The notes beneath the pieces are model-generated. The model worked only from the letters and a program-made list of their open reading frames with translations, was not told where the DNA came from and did not search any database. A program made the position numbers and the translations under genes. Positions 51,066 through 63,103 of a stretch of 64,000 bases of DNA are shown one piece after another; within the stretch, counting starts at the first letter, position 1, and each line of letters opens with the position of its first letter. Source of the stretch: Paraburkholderia ferrariae NBRC 106233 (GTDB lineage: Bacteria; Pseudomonadota; Gammaproteobacteria; Burkholderiales; Burkholderiaceae); NCBI RefSeq assembly GCF_000685035.1, contig NZ_BAYB01000011.1:275552-339551 (forward strand). The letters run 5' to 3'.

Positions 51066-51518
51066 ATGAATGTGGTTACTGCCCGCGGCGCCAGGCCCGC
51101 CGACTGTCCCTGCGGCGGCGCCGCGCCCCATCTCAAGGCCGGCGCGAAACCGCCGCGCTATGCCGCCTGTTGCGGCCGCTTTATCGACGCGGGCGAGGTG
51201 CCCGCGACGGCGCTCGAACTCATGCGCTCGCGCTACACGGCCTACGTGCTCGGCGAGACGCCGTACCTGCGCGCGACCTGGGCGCAGGAGACTTGTCCCC
51301 CCGACCTCGATGCCGATCCGGCCGATCCGGCCGCGCCGCGCTGGCTGGGCCTCGCGGTAAAGCGCCATGAACAGCCCGACGCCACCCACGCGATCGTGGA
51401 ATTCGTCGCGCGCTACAAGACGGGTGGACGCGCCTGGCGGCTGCACGAAACGAGCCGCTTCACGCGCGCCGAGGACGGCCGCTGGCGCTACGTGGACGGC
51501 GACGTCGCGCCGGCGTGA
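51066..51518 (+). CDS. ychJ: YchJ/UPF0225 family protein
   Basis: 150 residues. An N-terminal SEC-C-like zinc motif (DCPCGGAAPHLKAG, then YAACCGRFIDAG) is followed by an NTF2-like domain beginning ALELMRSRYTAYVLGETPYL, the YchJ signature. Function is unknown in the family. The start at 51066 matches the family N-terminus; the frame is open to 51009, overlapping the SDR gene. Probably co-transcribed with the SDR gene. Confidence 0.88.
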   Translation: MNVVTARGARPADCPCGGAAPHLKAGAKPPRYAACCGRFIDAGEVPATALELMRSRYTAYVLGETPYLRATWAQETCPPDLDADPADPAAPRWLGLAVKRHEQPDATHAIVEFVARYKTGGRAWRLHETSRFTRAEDGRWRYVDGDVAPA

Positions 51519-51945
51519 ACGCGGGTCTCGATCACGCCGCCATTTCTTACATAAGTAATTAATTCTTCGACGTTATTTTGATCCGCTGTGGGGCGTGCGC
51601 GACGTTTTTTCGGGGCCGCACCGGCCCGATAGCGGCGCACCGCCTGCCGCGCGGGGCCTGTGCCGCGCTGGCACGCGTTATGCCGGGTAAGCCCTGAATT
51701 GCGCAACAATATTTTGTCGTGCGAGGATGCAATCACGGTGTCCGGCTCAAGCGGACTCGCGCGAAAGCGGACACCGGTGGCAAGCTTCCCAGCAACGCCA
51801 CAGCGGTGTTCCGATCGGCTTTTCCCCGTGACGGGCCTCACCGGCGCATGTCTTCGCGACACGCGCGAGGGCTCTCGTTGTGCCGGGAAACGGGCTGGCC
51901 GGAGTAAGACGGATTCAGGCAGGTTTCTCGCAGGCGGGTTTGCGA
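51519..51945. other. 427-base stretch without a recognisable gene
   Basis: An AT-richer patch with TTACATAAGTAATTAATTC lies near 51547-51565. ORFs here have no motifs. No clear promoter for the following hydrolase gene could be placed. Confidence 0.4.
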
Positions 51946-53298
51946 ATGGCGTACAGGTTGCTTCTTGGCGGGTGGGCGTTGGCGGGCACGGCGTGTCTGC
52001 TTGCGGTCGCACATTCGGCCGCCTGGGCCGCACCGCTTGCCGATGCGCCCGCAGCGCAGGTTTCCGCTCCCGCCACGCCCACTACGGGTCCGCTCGGCAG
52101 TGCCAACGCTTCCCCGCTCGCCCTCGACGACGCCTGGCTGCCGGCCGTGCGCGCCGATCTCAACGAGCAGGTGATCCGCATTCCGGTGGACGGCGATGGC
52201 TCCGTCACCCTCGAAACCACGATTTATCGTCCGGACGGCCCCGGCCCGTTTCCGATGATCGTGTTCAATCACGGCAAGATTCCCGGCGACCCGCGCTACC
52301 AGTCGCGCAGCGACCCGGTATCGTTCGCGCGCGAGTTCGTGCGCCGCGGCTACGTGGTTGTCGCGCCGAACCGCCGCGGCTTCGCGGGCTCCGGCGGCAC
52401 GTACGAGCAGGATGGCTGCGACGTGGCGAGCAACGGCCTCGGCCAGGCTGCCGACGTTGCCGCGACCATCGACTACATGGCCAAACAGCCCTACGTCGAT
52501 GCGAACCATATCGCCGTGGCCGGCACCTCGCACGGCGGTCTCGCGACCATCGCCTACGGCACGGAAGCCGCGAAGGGCGTGCGCGCGCTCATCAACTTCT
52601 CGGGCGGCCTGCGCCAGGACGCCTGCACGGGCTGGCAGGACAACCTCACCCAGGCCTTCGGCGGCTACGGCGGCAAGGCCCGCGTGGCTTCGCTCTGGCT
52701 TTACGGCGACAACGATTCGGTGTGGACGCCGGACCTCGTCACGAAGATGTTCGCGGCGTATCACGCCGCCGACGCCGCCGGCCCGGCAAGCGCGAAGCTC
52801 GTGGATTTCGGCTCGTACAAGAACGACGCGCACCGCCTCGTGGGCGACCGTGACGGCGTACAGGTCTGGTGGCCGATGGTGGAAGCGTTCCTCGCCCGCG
52901 AGGGCATGCCCACGAGCGTGCAGTATCGCGTGAGCGCGCCCACCGCGCCGGGCGGCACCGGCTACGCCGCCGTCGATTCCGTGGGGGCCGTGCCGTACGT
53001 CGATCAGGCCGGCCGCGACGGCTACCGCAACTTCCTCAAGCAGTATCCGAGCCGCGCGTTCGCGGTCTCCGACTCGGGCGCGTGGTCGTGGGCCGAGGGC
53101 GGCGACAACCCGATGGCCGTTGCGATCGCCAACTGCGAAAAGCACAGCAGCGATGCCTGCCACCTGTACGCCGTGAACAGCACGGTGGTCTGGTCCAACG
53201 ATGCCGCCGTCACGGCGCAGAACGACGCGAGCGCCGGCGTCGTGCCGGCCGTTGCCGACGCCGCCAACAACAACGGTCACGCACTCGCGAGCCGGTAA
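51946..53298 (+). CDS. Exported alpha/beta hydrolase (dienelactone hydrolase-like)
   Basis: 450 residues. Signal peptide at residues 1-28 (LLLGGWALAGTACLLAVAHS, cleavage near AWA). Hydrolase core at about 65-310: oxyanion turn MIVFNHGKIPGDPRYQ, RGYVVVAPNRRGFAGSGGTY, nucleophile Ser in VAGTSHGGLATIAYG (about residue 200), Asp likely in LWLYGDNDSVWTPDL and His in SYKNDAHRLVGDRDG. The last ~130 residues form an extra domain seen in bacterial secreted relatives. Substrate unknown (esters or lipids). Confidence 0.85.
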   Translation: MAYRLLLGGWALAGTACLLAVAHSAAWAAPLADAPAAQVSAPATPTTGPLGSANASPLALDDAWLPAVRADLNEQVIRIPVDGDGSVTLETTIYRPDGPGPFPMIVFNHGKIPGDPRYQSRSDPVSFAREFVRRGYVVVAPNRRGFAGSGGTYEQDGCDVASNGLGQAADVAATIDYMAKQPYVDANHIAVAGTSHGGLATIAYGTEAAKGVRALINFSGGLRQDACTGWQDNLTQAFGGYGGKARVASLWLYGDNDSVWTPDLVTKMFAAYHAADAAGPASAKLVDFGSYKNDAHRLVGDRDGVQVWWPMVEAFLAREGMPTSVQYRVSAPTAPGGTGYAAVDSVGAVPYVDQAGRDGYRNFLKQYPSRAFAVSDSGAWSWAEGGDNPMAVAIANCEKHSSDACHLYAVNSTVVWSNDAAVTAQNDASAGVVPAVADAANNNGHALASR

Positions 53299-53746
53299 GG
53301 TTTTCCTCTGGCGGCGCGCGCTGCGTGCTGCCGCATCGTTCCGTTTCCCTTCGATTTCGTCTGACTACGCAGCGTGGTCGCGCGCTTTGTGTGCGGCTTT
53401 GTGTGCGCTATGCGAGCGCGCTCGCACGTTTGCAACGTGCGTTGCCCACCTCCCGGATTGCCCATTTCGTCCCAAGTTTCGTCCTGCGGTTTCGCATCGA
53501 TTTTTCCGGCCTGCACCGCAACGCCCCCCAATTCTCGCCCGCGCCTCGCAGATTTTTTGCACAAGCGCGGTTTACTTTTTCGTCGCTAACTGCGCGCATT
53601 TCGGGTCTTCTCGGGCAATCGGTTCCGTGCTGTTCACAACCGCGCCAAACGTCGCGCCCGCCTGCCGCGCAGCGCCGTTTCGGGGGTAGTGCATTGCGCA
53701 GGCGTTCGCGCTAATCTCGGTCCCGCTGTCGTATCGGGAGTCGTAC
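53299..53746. other. 448-base stretch upstream of bioA without a recognisable gene
   Basis: Pyrimidine-rich sequence, with a GCGAGCGCGCTCGC palindrome near 53411. Frames on both strands are basic and motif-free. GGGAG at 53736-53740 serves bioA. I could not identify a BirA-type operator (long dyad of the TTGTAAACC type). Confidence 0.4.
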
Positions 53747-55102
53747 TTGAATCCGCAATCCAATCTCGCCACCGATCGCTGGATCGAGCGCAGCCTGCGC
53801 GCCGTGTGGCATCCGTGTACCCAGATGAAGCACTACGAGCGCCTGCCGCTCATCGCGGTGGCGCGCGGCGAAGGCCCGTGGCTGTATGACCGTGACGGGC
53901 GCCGCTATCTGGACGCCATCAGTTCGTGGTGGGTCAACCTGTTCGGCCACGCGAATCCGGCGATCAATGCCGCGCTCAAGGCGCAGCTCGACACGCTCGA
54001 GCACGTCATGCTCGCGGGCTGCACGCACGAGCCCGCCGTGGAACTCGCCGAGCGGCTCTCGGCACGCACGGGCCACGTGCTCGGCCATGCGTTCTTTGCG
54101 TCCGATGGCGCCTCGGCCGTCGAGATCGCGCTGAAGATGAGCTTTCACGCCTGGCGCAATCGCGGCGAAAGCGACAAGCGCGAGTTCGTTTGCCTCGCCA
54201 ACAGCTATCACGGCGAGACGATCGGCGCGCTCGGCGTGACCGACGTGAAACTCTTCAGGGATGCTTACGATCCGCTGCTGCATCACGCCCACGTGGTCGC
54301 CTCTCCCGACGCTCGTGCGGCGCTGGCGGGCGAGACGGCTGCCGATGTGGCGCAGCGAGCGCTCGCTGACGTCGAGCGGCTTTTTCAGGCGCGCGGCGAG
54401 CACATTGCGGCGCTGATCGTCGAGCCGCTGGTGCAGTGCGCGGCAGGTATGGCGATGCACGACCCCATGTACCTCAAGGGATTACGCGCGTTGTGCGACC
54501 GCTACCGCGTGCACCTGATCGCCGACGAAATCGCGGTGGGGTGCGGGCGAACCGGCACGTTCTTCGCCTGCGAGCAGGCCGGCATCTGGCCCGATCTGCT
54601 GACGCTTTCGAAGGGCATCAGCGGAGGCTATCTGCCGCTTTCCATCGTGCTCTCGCGCGACGCGATCTTCGAAGCGTTCTACGACGACGACACCGCGCGC
54701 GGCTTCCTGCATTCGCATTCCTACACGGGCAACCCGCTCGCGTGCCGCGCCGCGCTGGCAACGCTCGATCTGATCGAAGAGGGTGACGTGATCGCCGCGA
54801 ACGCGCGCAAATCGGCACAGTTGCGCGAGGCGTTCGCGCCGCTCGCGTCGCATCCGCTCGTGCGCAACCTGCGCCAGTGCGGCACGATACTCGCCTTCGA
54901 CGCGGTGCTCGAAGACCCGGCGCGCGCGGCCACGTTCTCGCGCCGCTTCTTCGAGCATGCGCTCGCGCGCGAGTTGCTGCTGCGTCCCATCGGCACGACG
55001 GTGTACGTCATGCCGCCGTACATTCTCGATGCTTCTACTCAGGCGCTGCTCGCGGAGCGCACGCGCGAGACCTTCGAAGCGACCGTTGCGGAGGACTGCT
55101 GA
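53747..55102 (+). CDS. bioA: Adenosylmethionine-8-amino-7-oxononanoate aminotransferase
   Basis: 451-residue PLP enzyme that makes 7,8-diaminopelargonate with SAM as amino donor. [20 protein letters not shown] near residue 21 (with the SAM-side residues), [33 protein letters not shown] and the PLP Lys in [16 protein letters not shown] are clear. The start is TTG at 53747 behind GGGAG; no in-frame ATG lies near. Its stop shares one base with the bioF start. Confidence 0.96.
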   Translation: MNPQSNLATDRWIERSLRAVWHPCTQMKHYERLPLIAVARGEGPWLYDRDGRRYLDAISSWWVNLFGHANPAINAALKAQLDTLEHVMLAGCTHEPAVELAERLSARTGHVLGHAFFASDGASAVEIALKMSFHAWRNRGESDKREFVCLANSYHGETIGALGVTDVKLFRDAYDPLLHHAHVVASPDARAALAGETAADVAQRALADVERLFQARGEHIAALIVEPLVQCAAGMAMHDPMYLKGLRALCDRYRVHLIADEIAVGCGRTGTFFACEQAGIWPDLLTLSKGISGGYLPLSIVLSRDAIFEAFYDDDTARGFLHSHSYTGNPLACRAALATLDLIEEGDVIAANARKSAQLREAFAPLASHPLVRNLRQCGTILAFDAVLEDPARAATFSRRFFEHALARELLLRPIGTTVYVMPPYILDASTQALLAERTRETFEATVAEDC

Positions 55103-56298
55103 TGCAACTCATCGATACCCTCGAACAAGGCTTGCGGGAACTCGACGCCCTCGGTCTGCGCCGCCGCCGCCGCACCATCGACACGCCGTGCGACGCGCAC
55201 ATGCAGGTGGACGGGCGCGAAACGATCGGCTTCGCAAGCAACGACTACCTGGGTCTTGCTGCGCATCCGCAACTGGTCGCCGCGCTGGCGGACGGGGCGC
55301 AGCGCTATGGCGCGGGCAGTGGCGGCTCGCATCTGCTGGGCGGCCATTCGCGCGCGCACGCGCAGCTCGAAGAGGATCTCGCCGAATTCGCGGGCGGCTT
55401 CGTCGATAACGCACGGGCGCTGTACTTCAGCACCGGCTACATGGCGAATCTGGCTGTGGTGACGGCGCTCGCCGGGCGCGGCACGACGCTCTTCTGCGAT
55501 GCGCTGAACCACGCTTCGCTGATCGACGGCGCCCGGCTCTCGCGCGCGGACGTGCAGATCTATCCGCATGCCGATATGGAGGCGCTGAGCGCGATGCTCG
55601 AAGCCTCCGGCCCGGGGCCGAAGGCCATCGTTACCGACACCGTGTTCAGCATGGACGGCGACGTGGCGCCGCTCGGGCGTCTCGTCGAACTCGCGGAGCG
55701 ACACGAGGCCTGGCTCATCGTCGACGACGCGCATGGCTTCGGCGTGCTCGGACCGCAAGGGCGGGGCGCCGTGGCCGAGGCCGCGCTGCGCTCGCCGTAT
55801 CTGGTGATGGTCGGCACGCTCGGCAAGGCGGCAGGCGTGGCCGGGGCCTTCGTTGTCGCGCACACCACGGTGATCGAGTGGCTCGTGCAGCGCGCGCGGC
55901 CGTACATCTTCACGACGGCCTCGGCGCCAGCGGTGGCGCATGCGGTATCCGCGAGCCTGCGCCTGATCGCGGGCGACGAAGGCGATGCGCGGCGTGCGCA
56001 TTTGCACCGGCTGATCAAGCGTACGCGCGCGATGCTCAAGGAAACCTGCTGGCTGCCCGTCGATTCGCAGACTGCCGTGCAGCCGCTCGTGGTGGGCGCG
56101 AACGATGCGACGCTCGCCCTCCAGGCCGCGCTCGAACGCGACGGCCTGTGGGTGCCCGCGATCCGGCCGCCTACGGTGCCCGAGGGCACGTCGCGCCTGC
56201 GCATTTCGCTTTCGGCAGCGCATTCGCAGGCGGACCTCGATCGCCTGGGCGCTGCGCTACAGCGCGCGAGTGCCGAAGTCCAGGAGGGCGCACGATGA
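55102..56298 (+). CDS. bioF: 8-amino-7-oxononanoate synthase
   Basis: 398-residue PLP enzyme joining pimeloyl-CoA/ACP with alanine. [75 protein letters not shown], and the PLP Lys in [16 protein letters not shown] are diagnostic. The ATG overlaps the bioA stop by one base and GAGGA lies upstream. Third base overlap with bioD (ATGA) shows tight coupling. Confidence 0.96.
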   Translation: MQLIDTLEQGLRELDALGLRRRRRTIDTPCDAHMQVDGRETIGFASNDYLGLAAHPQLVAALADGAQRYGAGSGGSHLLGGHSRAHAQLEEDLAEFAGGFVDNARALYFSTGYMANLAVVTALAGRGTTLFCDALNHASLIDGARLSRADVQIYPHADMEALSAMLEASGPGPKAIVTDTVFSMDGDVAPLGRLVELAERHEAWLIVDDAHGFGVLGPQGRGAVAEAALRSPYLVMVGTLGKAAGVAGAFVVAHTTVIEWLVQRARPYIFTTASAPAVAHAVSASLRLIAGDEGDARRAHLHRLIKRTRAMLKETCWLPVDSQTAVQPLVVGANDATLALQAALERDGLWVPAIRPPTVPEGTSRLRISLSAAHSQADLDRLGAALQRASAEVQEGAR

Positions 56299-57023
56299 CG
56301 CTCTCGCTTTTCGTCACCGGTACCGACACGGAAATCGGCAAGACCTTCGTGAGCGCGGCGCTGCTGCGCGGCCTCGCGCACGCGGGCTTGCGCGCGACGG
56401 CACTCAAGCCCATCGCGGCCGGCGCGTACGAACGCGACGGCGTGTGGCGCAACGAGGATGCCGACCAGCTCGACGCCGCCGCGAGCGTGCTGCTGCCGCC
56501 CGACATGCGCACGCCTTTCCTGCTCAAGGAGCCCGCCGCGCCGCATATTGCCGCTGCGCTCGAAGGCGTGACGCTCGATATGCAACGCATCGTCGAATGC
56601 CATCGGCAGGCGTGCGAACGTGCCGACGCGGTGGTGGTGGAGGGGGTGGGCGGCTTTTGCGTGCCGCTCACGGCGGAGCACGACACGGCCGACCTTGCCG
56701 TGGCGCTCGACTTGCCGGTGGTGCTCGTGGTCGGCATGCGCCTTGGCTGCATCAGCCATGCGCTGCTTACTGCGCAAGCCATCGCGGCGCGCGGCCTCGC
56801 GCTCGCGGGCTGGGTGGCGAACCGCATCGACCCCGCCATGACTTTCCCCGAAGAGAACATCGACGCGTTGCGCGAGCGCCTCGCCGCCCGGTACGGTGCG
56901 CCGCTCATCGGCGTCGTGCCGCATCTGCGCGGCGGCAGCGCCGACCATGCGGCAGAACACCTGAACATCGAAATGTTGCTCGCGCGGCTCGGCGCCGGTA
57001 TGGCCGCGCCGGTCCCACGTTGA
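56295..57023 (+). CDS. bioD: Dethiobiotin synthetase
   Basis: 242 residues. It closes the ureido ring using CO2 and ATP. P-loop [20 protein letters not shown] at the N-terminus, [20 protein letters not shown], and [20 protein letters not shown] are the family motifs. It overlaps the bioF stop (ATGA). bioB follows after 49 bp. Confidence 0.96.
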   Translation: MTLSLFVTGTDTEIGKTFVSAALLRGLAHAGLRATALKPIAAGAYERDGVWRNEDADQLDAAASVLLPPDMRTPFLLKEPAAPHIAAALEGVTLDMQRIVECHRQACERADAVVVEGVGGFCVPLTAEHDTADLAVALDLPVVLVVGMRLGCISHALLTAQAIAARGLALAGWVANRIDPAMTFPEENIDALRERLAARYGAPLIGVVPHLRGGSADHAAEHLNIEMLLARLGAGMAAPVPR

Positions 57024-57072
57024 GAATTGCTTCGAACTCCTGATAGATAACGTCGAGAAGGATCCCCACATC

Positions 57073-58137
57073 ATGACGCAAACCCACATCGATATCACCG
57101 GGCTCACCCGCGCCAAACCGCAGGCCGTTGCCGAAGAGTCCAGCACGGCGCGCTGGCGCGTGGCCGACGTCGTTGCGCTCTACGACCTGCCGTTCAACGA
57201 CCTGATGTTCCGCGCGCAGCAGGTGCACCGCGAGCATTTCGATGCGAACGCCGTGCAGCTTTCCACGCTCCTGTCGATCAAGACGGGCGGCTGCGAGGAA
57301 GACTGTGCCTACTGCCCGCAATCGTCGCATCACGACACGGGCCTCGAAGCCGACAAGCTGATGGCCGTCGACGAGGTGCTGAAGGCGGCAAGCGTCGCGA
57401 AGGAAAACGGCGCGACGCGCTTCTGCATGGGCGCGGCGTGGCGCAATCCGAAGGACCGGCATCTGGAGCCGATCAAGGACATGATCCGCGGCGTGAAGGC
57501 GATGGGCCTTGAAACCTGCGTGACGCTCGGCATGCTGGAAGATCACCAGGCCAGGGCGCTCGCCGATGCGGGCCTCGACTACTACAACCATAACCTCGAC
57601 ACGTCGCCCGAGTTCTACGGCCAGATCATCTCGACGCGTACGTACCAGGACCGGCTCGACACGCTCGAACGCGTGCGCGACGCGGGCATCAACGTGTGCT
57701 GCGGCGGTATCGTGGGCATGGGCGAATCGCGCCGCGAACGCGCGGGGTTGATCGCGCAGCTTGCGAACATGGAGCCGTATCCGGAATCGGTGCCGATCAA
57801 CAACCTCGTGCAGGTGCACGGCACGCCGCTCGAAGGCACCGAGCCGATCGACCCGTTCGAGTTCGTGCGCACGATTGCGGTAGCGCGCATCACGATGCCC
57901 AGGGCGATGGTGCGCCTTTCGGCGGGCCGCGAGCAGATGGACGAGGCGCTGCAGGCCCTGTGCTTCATGGCCGGCGCGAATTCGATCTTCTACGGCGATC
58001 AGTTGCTCACGACGAGCAACCCGCAGGCCGAGGCGGACCGCAAGCTGCTCGCGCGGCTTGGCATTCGCGCAGAGGCGGCGCAGCAGTTGAGCGAGACGGA
58101 AACGGCGCAGCATGGCGGCTGCGGCCATTGCGAGTGA
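57073..58137 (+). CDS. bioB: Biotin synthase
   Basis: 354-residue radical-SAM enzyme that inserts sulfur into dethiobiotin. The 4Fe-4S motif is [19 protein letters not shown] (CxxxCxxC) near residue 76; [37 protein letters not shown] and [20 protein letters not shown] carry the 2Fe-2S ligands and conserved Arg. It ends in a His/Cys-rich tail (GGCGHCE). Last gene of the bio operon, ended by hairpins at 58149-58218. BioC/BioH functions are not in the window. Confidence 0.97.
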   Translation: MTQTHIDITGLTRAKPQAVAEESSTARWRVADVVALYDLPFNDLMFRAQQVHREHFDANAVQLSTLLSIKTGGCEEDCAYCPQSSHHDTGLEADKLMAVDEVLKAASVAKENGATRFCMGAAWRNPKDRHLEPIKDMIRGVKAMGLETCVTLGMLEDHQARALADAGLDYYNHNLDTSPEFYGQIISTRTYQDRLDTLERVRDAGINVCCGGIVGMGESRRERAGLIAQLANMEPYPESVPINNLVQVHGTPLEGTEPIDPFEFVRTIAVARITMPRAMVRLSAGREQMDEALQALCFMAGANSIFYGDQLLTTSNPQAEADRKLLARLGIRAEAAQQLSETETAQHGGCGHCE

Positions 58138-58148
58138 TCCGCGAGTAA

Positions 58149-58218
58149 CACGCGCCTGATCCGGCGCGTGAAGCGATATACAGGACGGCGCGCCACCTAA
58201 CAGGGCGCGCCGTTTTTT
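58149..58218 (+). terminator. Terminator region after bioB
   Basis: Two hairpins: CACGCGCC (58149-58156) with GGCGCGTG (58163-58170), then ACGGCGCGCC (58185-58194) with GGCGCGCCGT (58204-58213) followed by a T run. The second is a standard rho-independent terminator. Confidence 0.85.
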
Positions 58219-58219
58219 A

Positions 58220-59536
58220 TCAGGCGTAAGCCGCGCGGCGGCGAGCCGTGAAGAGGAAGTAGCAGAGCGCGCCGATCACGAGGGAGGGCAGCGTCGCGCC
58301 CAGATTCGGCATCCACGTGTTGAGCGCCTGATAGGCGCCGAAGCCCACCGCCCATGCGACGAACGCGCTCATGTGCCAGCCGCCCGTGTAGCCGTAGACG
58401 CCGTTGAGGTCGGCCAGCGCCTGCACCTCGATGCGCCGGCGGCGCACGATGAAGTGATCGGCGAGCACGACGCCGAAGAGCGGCGCGAACACCGAGCCGA
58501 TGAAGAGCAGGAAGTTTTCGTAGCGCGCCATCGGCACGACGATACCGATGGCGGTGCACAGCGCGCCGAAGGCGGCCGAGAGCCAGGGCACGCTGGCGCG
58601 CGTCCAGAAGGTGCCGGTCGAAACGGCGGCGGAGTGGATGTCGGCGAAGGCGTTGTCCACTTCGTCGATCAGCACCAGCAGCAGCGCGAGGCCGCCGCCC
58701 GCCTGCGCGAGCGCGGTGGTGAGGAGCGCGTCGCCGCCGCCGGCTGCCAGGCCGTAGATCGCGCCGAGCGCGTAGAACCAGAGGTTCGCGATGCCGTAGC
58801 CGACCAGCGTGCCGCGGAAGGTTTCGCCGGCGCGTTTGCCGAAGCGCGTGTAATCCGCGATCAGCGGCAGCCACGAGAGCGGCATCGCCACCACGAGGTC
58901 GATTGCGCTGCCGAAGGTCATGTCGCCCGTGCCGGGGCGGCGCATCAGCGCGCCGAGATCGTGCCGCGCAAGCAGGTTCCACGTGAGCCACGCGGCGCCC
59001 GCGAGCAGCAGCCAGATGCCCCACGTGCGCAGGAAGCGGCGCACGAACGACAGCGGGCCGCTCACGGCGAGCAGCGTGGCGAGGAGGCCGGCCAGCAGCG
59101 TCCAGACGAAGGGCACCGAGAAGCCGAAGGCTTGCTTCGCGAGCGCGTCGGCGGAATCGCGCATCACGATGATCTCGAACGAGCCCCAGCCCACGAGCTG
59201 GATCATGTTGATGACCGCCGGCACCGAGGCGCCGCGCACGCCGAGCGTGGGACGCAGCGACGACATGGCCGCGAGGCCCGTGTCCGTGCCGATCACGCCC
59301 GCGAGCGCGAGCAGCACCACGCCGATGACGCTGCCGACGGCAATGGCGCCAAGCGCCGCCGGCAGCGAGAGGCCCGGCACGAGCAGTGCGCCCGCTTGCG
59401 CGACGAGCAGGCCAATGCCGAGCGAGAACCACAGCGCGAAGGCGTCGCCGGTGCGGAACTGGCGGCGCGCGTCCGGCACCGGCTGCAGCGGGGCGTAGGT
59501 CGAGCCGGCGGCGCCGGCCTGGGAATCCTGGGTCAT
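58220..59536 (-). CDS. NCS1 family permease (CytX-like, pyrimidine/hydroxymethylpyrimidine type)
   Basis: 438 residues and about twelve membrane segments. FALWFSLGIGLLVAQAGALL near residue 33, IQLVGWGSFEIIVMRDSADA near residue 112 and PLIADYTRFGKRAGETFRGT near residue 227 fit the NCS1 cytosine/thiamine-precursor permeases, and the EIIVMR region recalls CytX. I looked for a TPP riboswitch in the upstream 316 bases and did not find one, so a thiamine-precursor role is not supported by regulation; cytosine or another base is equally possible. Convergent with bioB. Confidence 0.75.
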   Translation of the reverse strand: MTQDSQAGAAGSTYAPLQPVPDARRQFRTGDAFALWFSLGIGLLVAQAGALLVPGLSLPAALGAIAVGSVIGVVLLALAGVIGTDTGLAAMSSLRPTLGVRGASVPAVINMIQLVGWGSFEIIVMRDSADALAKQAFGFSVPFVWTLLAGLLATLLAVSGPLSFVRRFLRTWGIWLLLAGAAWLTWNLLARHDLGALMRRPGTGDMTFGSAIDLVVAMPLSWLPLIADYTRFGKRAGETFRGTLVGYGIANLWFYALGAIYGLAAGGGDALLTTALAQAGGGLALLLVLIDEVDNAFADIHSAAVSTGTFWTRASVPWLSAAFGALCTAIGIVVPMARYENFLLFIGSVFAPLFGVVLADHFIVRRRRIEVQALADLNGVYGYTGGWHMSAFVAWAVGFGAYQALNTWMPNLGATLPSLVIGALCYFLFTARRRAAYA

Positions 59537-59852
59537 CTGGAGAACTGTCCTCTGGTATGGTCGAATCGTCGAATCGCCGCTGGGCTGACCCGGGCCGATC
59601 CGGTATTGGTATTTGGGGCGCGATTGACTCGCGGCGCCGTGTGTTCAAGAACGCACGGAAGCGGCCAATGGCTGACAGAACGCCCGCGCGCGCCGCTTTC
59701 GACCCGACTCGCCGGGCTGACCGCCTGCTTGTCTGCGCCACGCTGTCATAATGCACGATTGCATCCGGCGCGGCCTTGCGGCTCCGTGATGGGCCGCTGC
59801 GGCATCCGCGCCCGCTGCCGCGCCGGAAAGCCGACATTATCGCGAAAACGTC
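59537..59852. other. Divergent region between NCS1 permease and rarA
   Basis: 316 bases. No gene, riboswitch core or terminator recognised. CATAAT near 59749 could be a -10 box for rarA, with no good -35. Confidence 0.35.
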
Positions 59853-61184
59853 ATGTTCGAAGAAACCCGTGCCAACGTCCCGCTCGCGGAGCGGCTGCGA
59901 CCGCGCTCCATCGACGAAGTCATCGGCCAGAAGCATCTGCTTGGGCCCAACAAGCCGCTGCGCGTCGCATTCGAGTCCGGCGAGGCGCATTCGATGATCC
60001 TCTGGGGGCCGCCGGGCGTGGGCAAGACCACGCTCGCGCGCCTCATGGCCGACGCCTTCCACGCCGAATTCATCGCGCTTTCGGCGGTGCTCTCGGGCGT
60101 GAAGGACATCCGCGAGGCGGTGGAGACCGCCCAGATCCACCGGGCGCACGGCAAGCAGACGCTCGTGTTCGTCGATGAGGTCCACCGGTTCAACAAGAGC
60201 CAGCAGGACGCCTTCTTGCCGCACGTCGAATCGGGCCTGTTCGTGTTCATCGGCGCGACGACCGAAAATCCCTCGTTCGAAGTGAACAGCGCGCTGCTCT
60301 CGCGGGCGGCGGTGTACGTGCTCAAGAGCCTCGATGAAGCAGAGCAGGGCGAACTGCTCGCGCGCGCGGCCCGCGAACTGGGCGGTCTCACGTTCACGGA
60401 GGAGGCGCAGAAGGCGCTGATCGGCTCGGCCGACGGCGACGGCCGCAAGCTGCTGAACAATCTGGAGATCGTGGCGCGCGCCGCCGCGCAGCAGAAGTCC
60501 ACGGAAGTCGACGCGGCTCTGCTCGGCAGCGCGCTGGCCGAAAATCTGCGGCGCTTCGACAAGGGCGGCGACGCGTTCTACGACCAGATCAGCGCGCTGC
60601 ACAAGTCGGTGCGCGGCAGCAATCCGGACGGCGCGCTCTACTGGTTCTGCCGCATGCTCGACGGCGGCGCCGATCCGCGCTACCTCGCGCGGCGCATCGT
60701 GCGCATGGCGTGGGAGGACATTGGACTCGCCGATCCGCGCGCGGCGCGCATGACGCTCGACGCCGCCGAGACCTACGAGCGTCTGGGCTCCCCCGAGGGC
60801 GAACTGGCGCTGGCCCAGGCGGTGATCTACCTGGCCGTCGCGCCGAAGTCGAACGCAGGCTACAACGCCTACAACGAGGCGCGGCGCTTCGTGAGCAAGG
60901 ATCAGTCGCGCGCCGTGCCGATCCACCTGCGCAACGCTCCGACGAAGCTGATGAAGGAACTGGGCTACGGCCACGAATACCGCTACGCGCATGACGAACC
61001 GGACGCTTACGCGGCGGGCGAAACCTATCTGCCGGACGGCATGCGCGAGCCGCACTGGTACCAGCCCACGCCGCGCGGGCTCGAAGGCAAGATCGGCGAG
61101 AAGCTGGCGCGCCTCGCCGAACTCGACGCGCAATGGCGCGAGGAACACCAGGACGAGATCCGCGAGAGAAAGCGCAAAGGCTGA
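59853..61184 (+). CDS. rarA: Replication-associated recombination protein A (AAA ATPase)
   Basis: 443 residues, clamp-loader-like ATPase acting at stalled forks. PLAERLRPRSIDEVIGQKHL near residue 9, Walker A LWGPPGVGKTTLARLMADAF near residue 50, Walker B TLVFVDEVHRFNKSQQDAFL, sensor GATTENPSFEVNSALLSRA and the C-terminal tetramer region LDGGADPRYLARRIVRMAWE are characteristic. It precedes serS, its usual neighbour; lolA, its usual upstream neighbour, is 14.6 kb away. Confidence 0.96.
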   Translation: MFEETRANVPLAERLRPRSIDEVIGQKHLLGPNKPLRVAFESGEAHSMILWGPPGVGKTTLARLMADAFHAEFIALSAVLSGVKDIREAVETAQIHRAHGKQTLVFVDEVHRFNKSQQDAFLPHVESGLFVFIGATTENPSFEVNSALLSRAAVYVLKSLDEAEQGELLARAARELGGLTFTEEAQKALIGSADGDGRKLLNNLEIVARAAAQQKSTEVDAALLGSALAENLRRFDKGGDAFYDQISALHKSVRGSNPDGALYWFCRMLDGGADPRYLARRIVRMAWEDIGLADPRAARMTLDAAETYERLGSPEGELALAQAVIYLAVAPKSNAGYNAYNEARRFVSKDQSRAVPIHLRNAPTKLMKELGYGHEYRYAHDEPDAYAAGETYLPDGMREPHWYQPTPRGLEGKIGEKLARLAELDAQWREEHQDEIRERKRKG

Positions 61185-61237
61185 GGCGGCCGCGGGGCGC
61201 GTTGCCCAAGGCAACGGCGGCCCGCAGCCGCCGATGA

Positions 61238-62605
<1,368 letters not shown>

Positions 62606-62658
62606 CGCACGCTGGGAGACGACGTTTTCCTTGCTCTCCAGTTTTTTTGCAAGAGGAC

Positions 62659-62687
62659 TTGGAAAGTGCTGCGAGGTGTTCTATAAT
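62659..62687 (+). promoter_or_regulatory. Promoter of tRNA-Ser
   Basis: TTGGAA (62659-62664), exact 17-bp spacer, TATAAT (62682-62687). It lies downstream of serS and 91 bases before the tRNA, whose 5' flank carries extra copies of GAGGTGGC (near 62727, 62763 and 62782). Confidence 0.75.
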
Positions 62688-62778
62688 CTTCGCTTCGCCA
62701 GTCAACGACCTGACTGATGAAACCGAGGTGGCGGTGCGATGCTGGTTACGCAGCCAGCTGCCGAGGTGGCAGTCCCCC

Positions 62779-62873
<95 letters not shown>

Positions 62874-62880
62874 AAAAGGC

Positions 62881-62920
62881 AAAACCCCGCAAGCTTGATG
62901 GCTTGCGGGGTTTTTGTTTT
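62881..62920 (+). terminator. Terminator after tRNA-Ser
   Basis: Perfect 14-bp stem AAAACCCCGCAAGC (62881-62894) with GCTTGCGGGGTTTT (62901-62914), followed by a T-rich run. Confidence 0.9.
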
Positions 62921-63103
62921 TTCTGGCCCATCAATTAGCCCATCACCGAGTACAAACTCGCGTCGAATCTGCGCTTTGCAGTTCTTCGCGTTCTCTTGCC
63001 TCACTACCTTGGCGCACCGTTAGAATCCGCCTAAGTCCGGTACGCGCGAGCTTGCCTGCTGCCGCAACATCTTCGGCGTTACCGGAAGACTTCGGGAGGC
63101 AAC

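Noticed and set aside
59537..59852. TPP riboswitch upstream of the CytX-like permease
   Set aside because: The conserved CTGAGA and CCTGATCTGG-type blocks are absent on the minus strand.
58197..61214. 1005-codon minus-strand ORF across the NCS1 gene and antisense to rarA
   Set aside because: Only the part 58220-59536 in a different frame is a real protein; this frame is Arg/Ala-rich, lacks motifs and is antisense to rarA. It is a GC-rich shadow.
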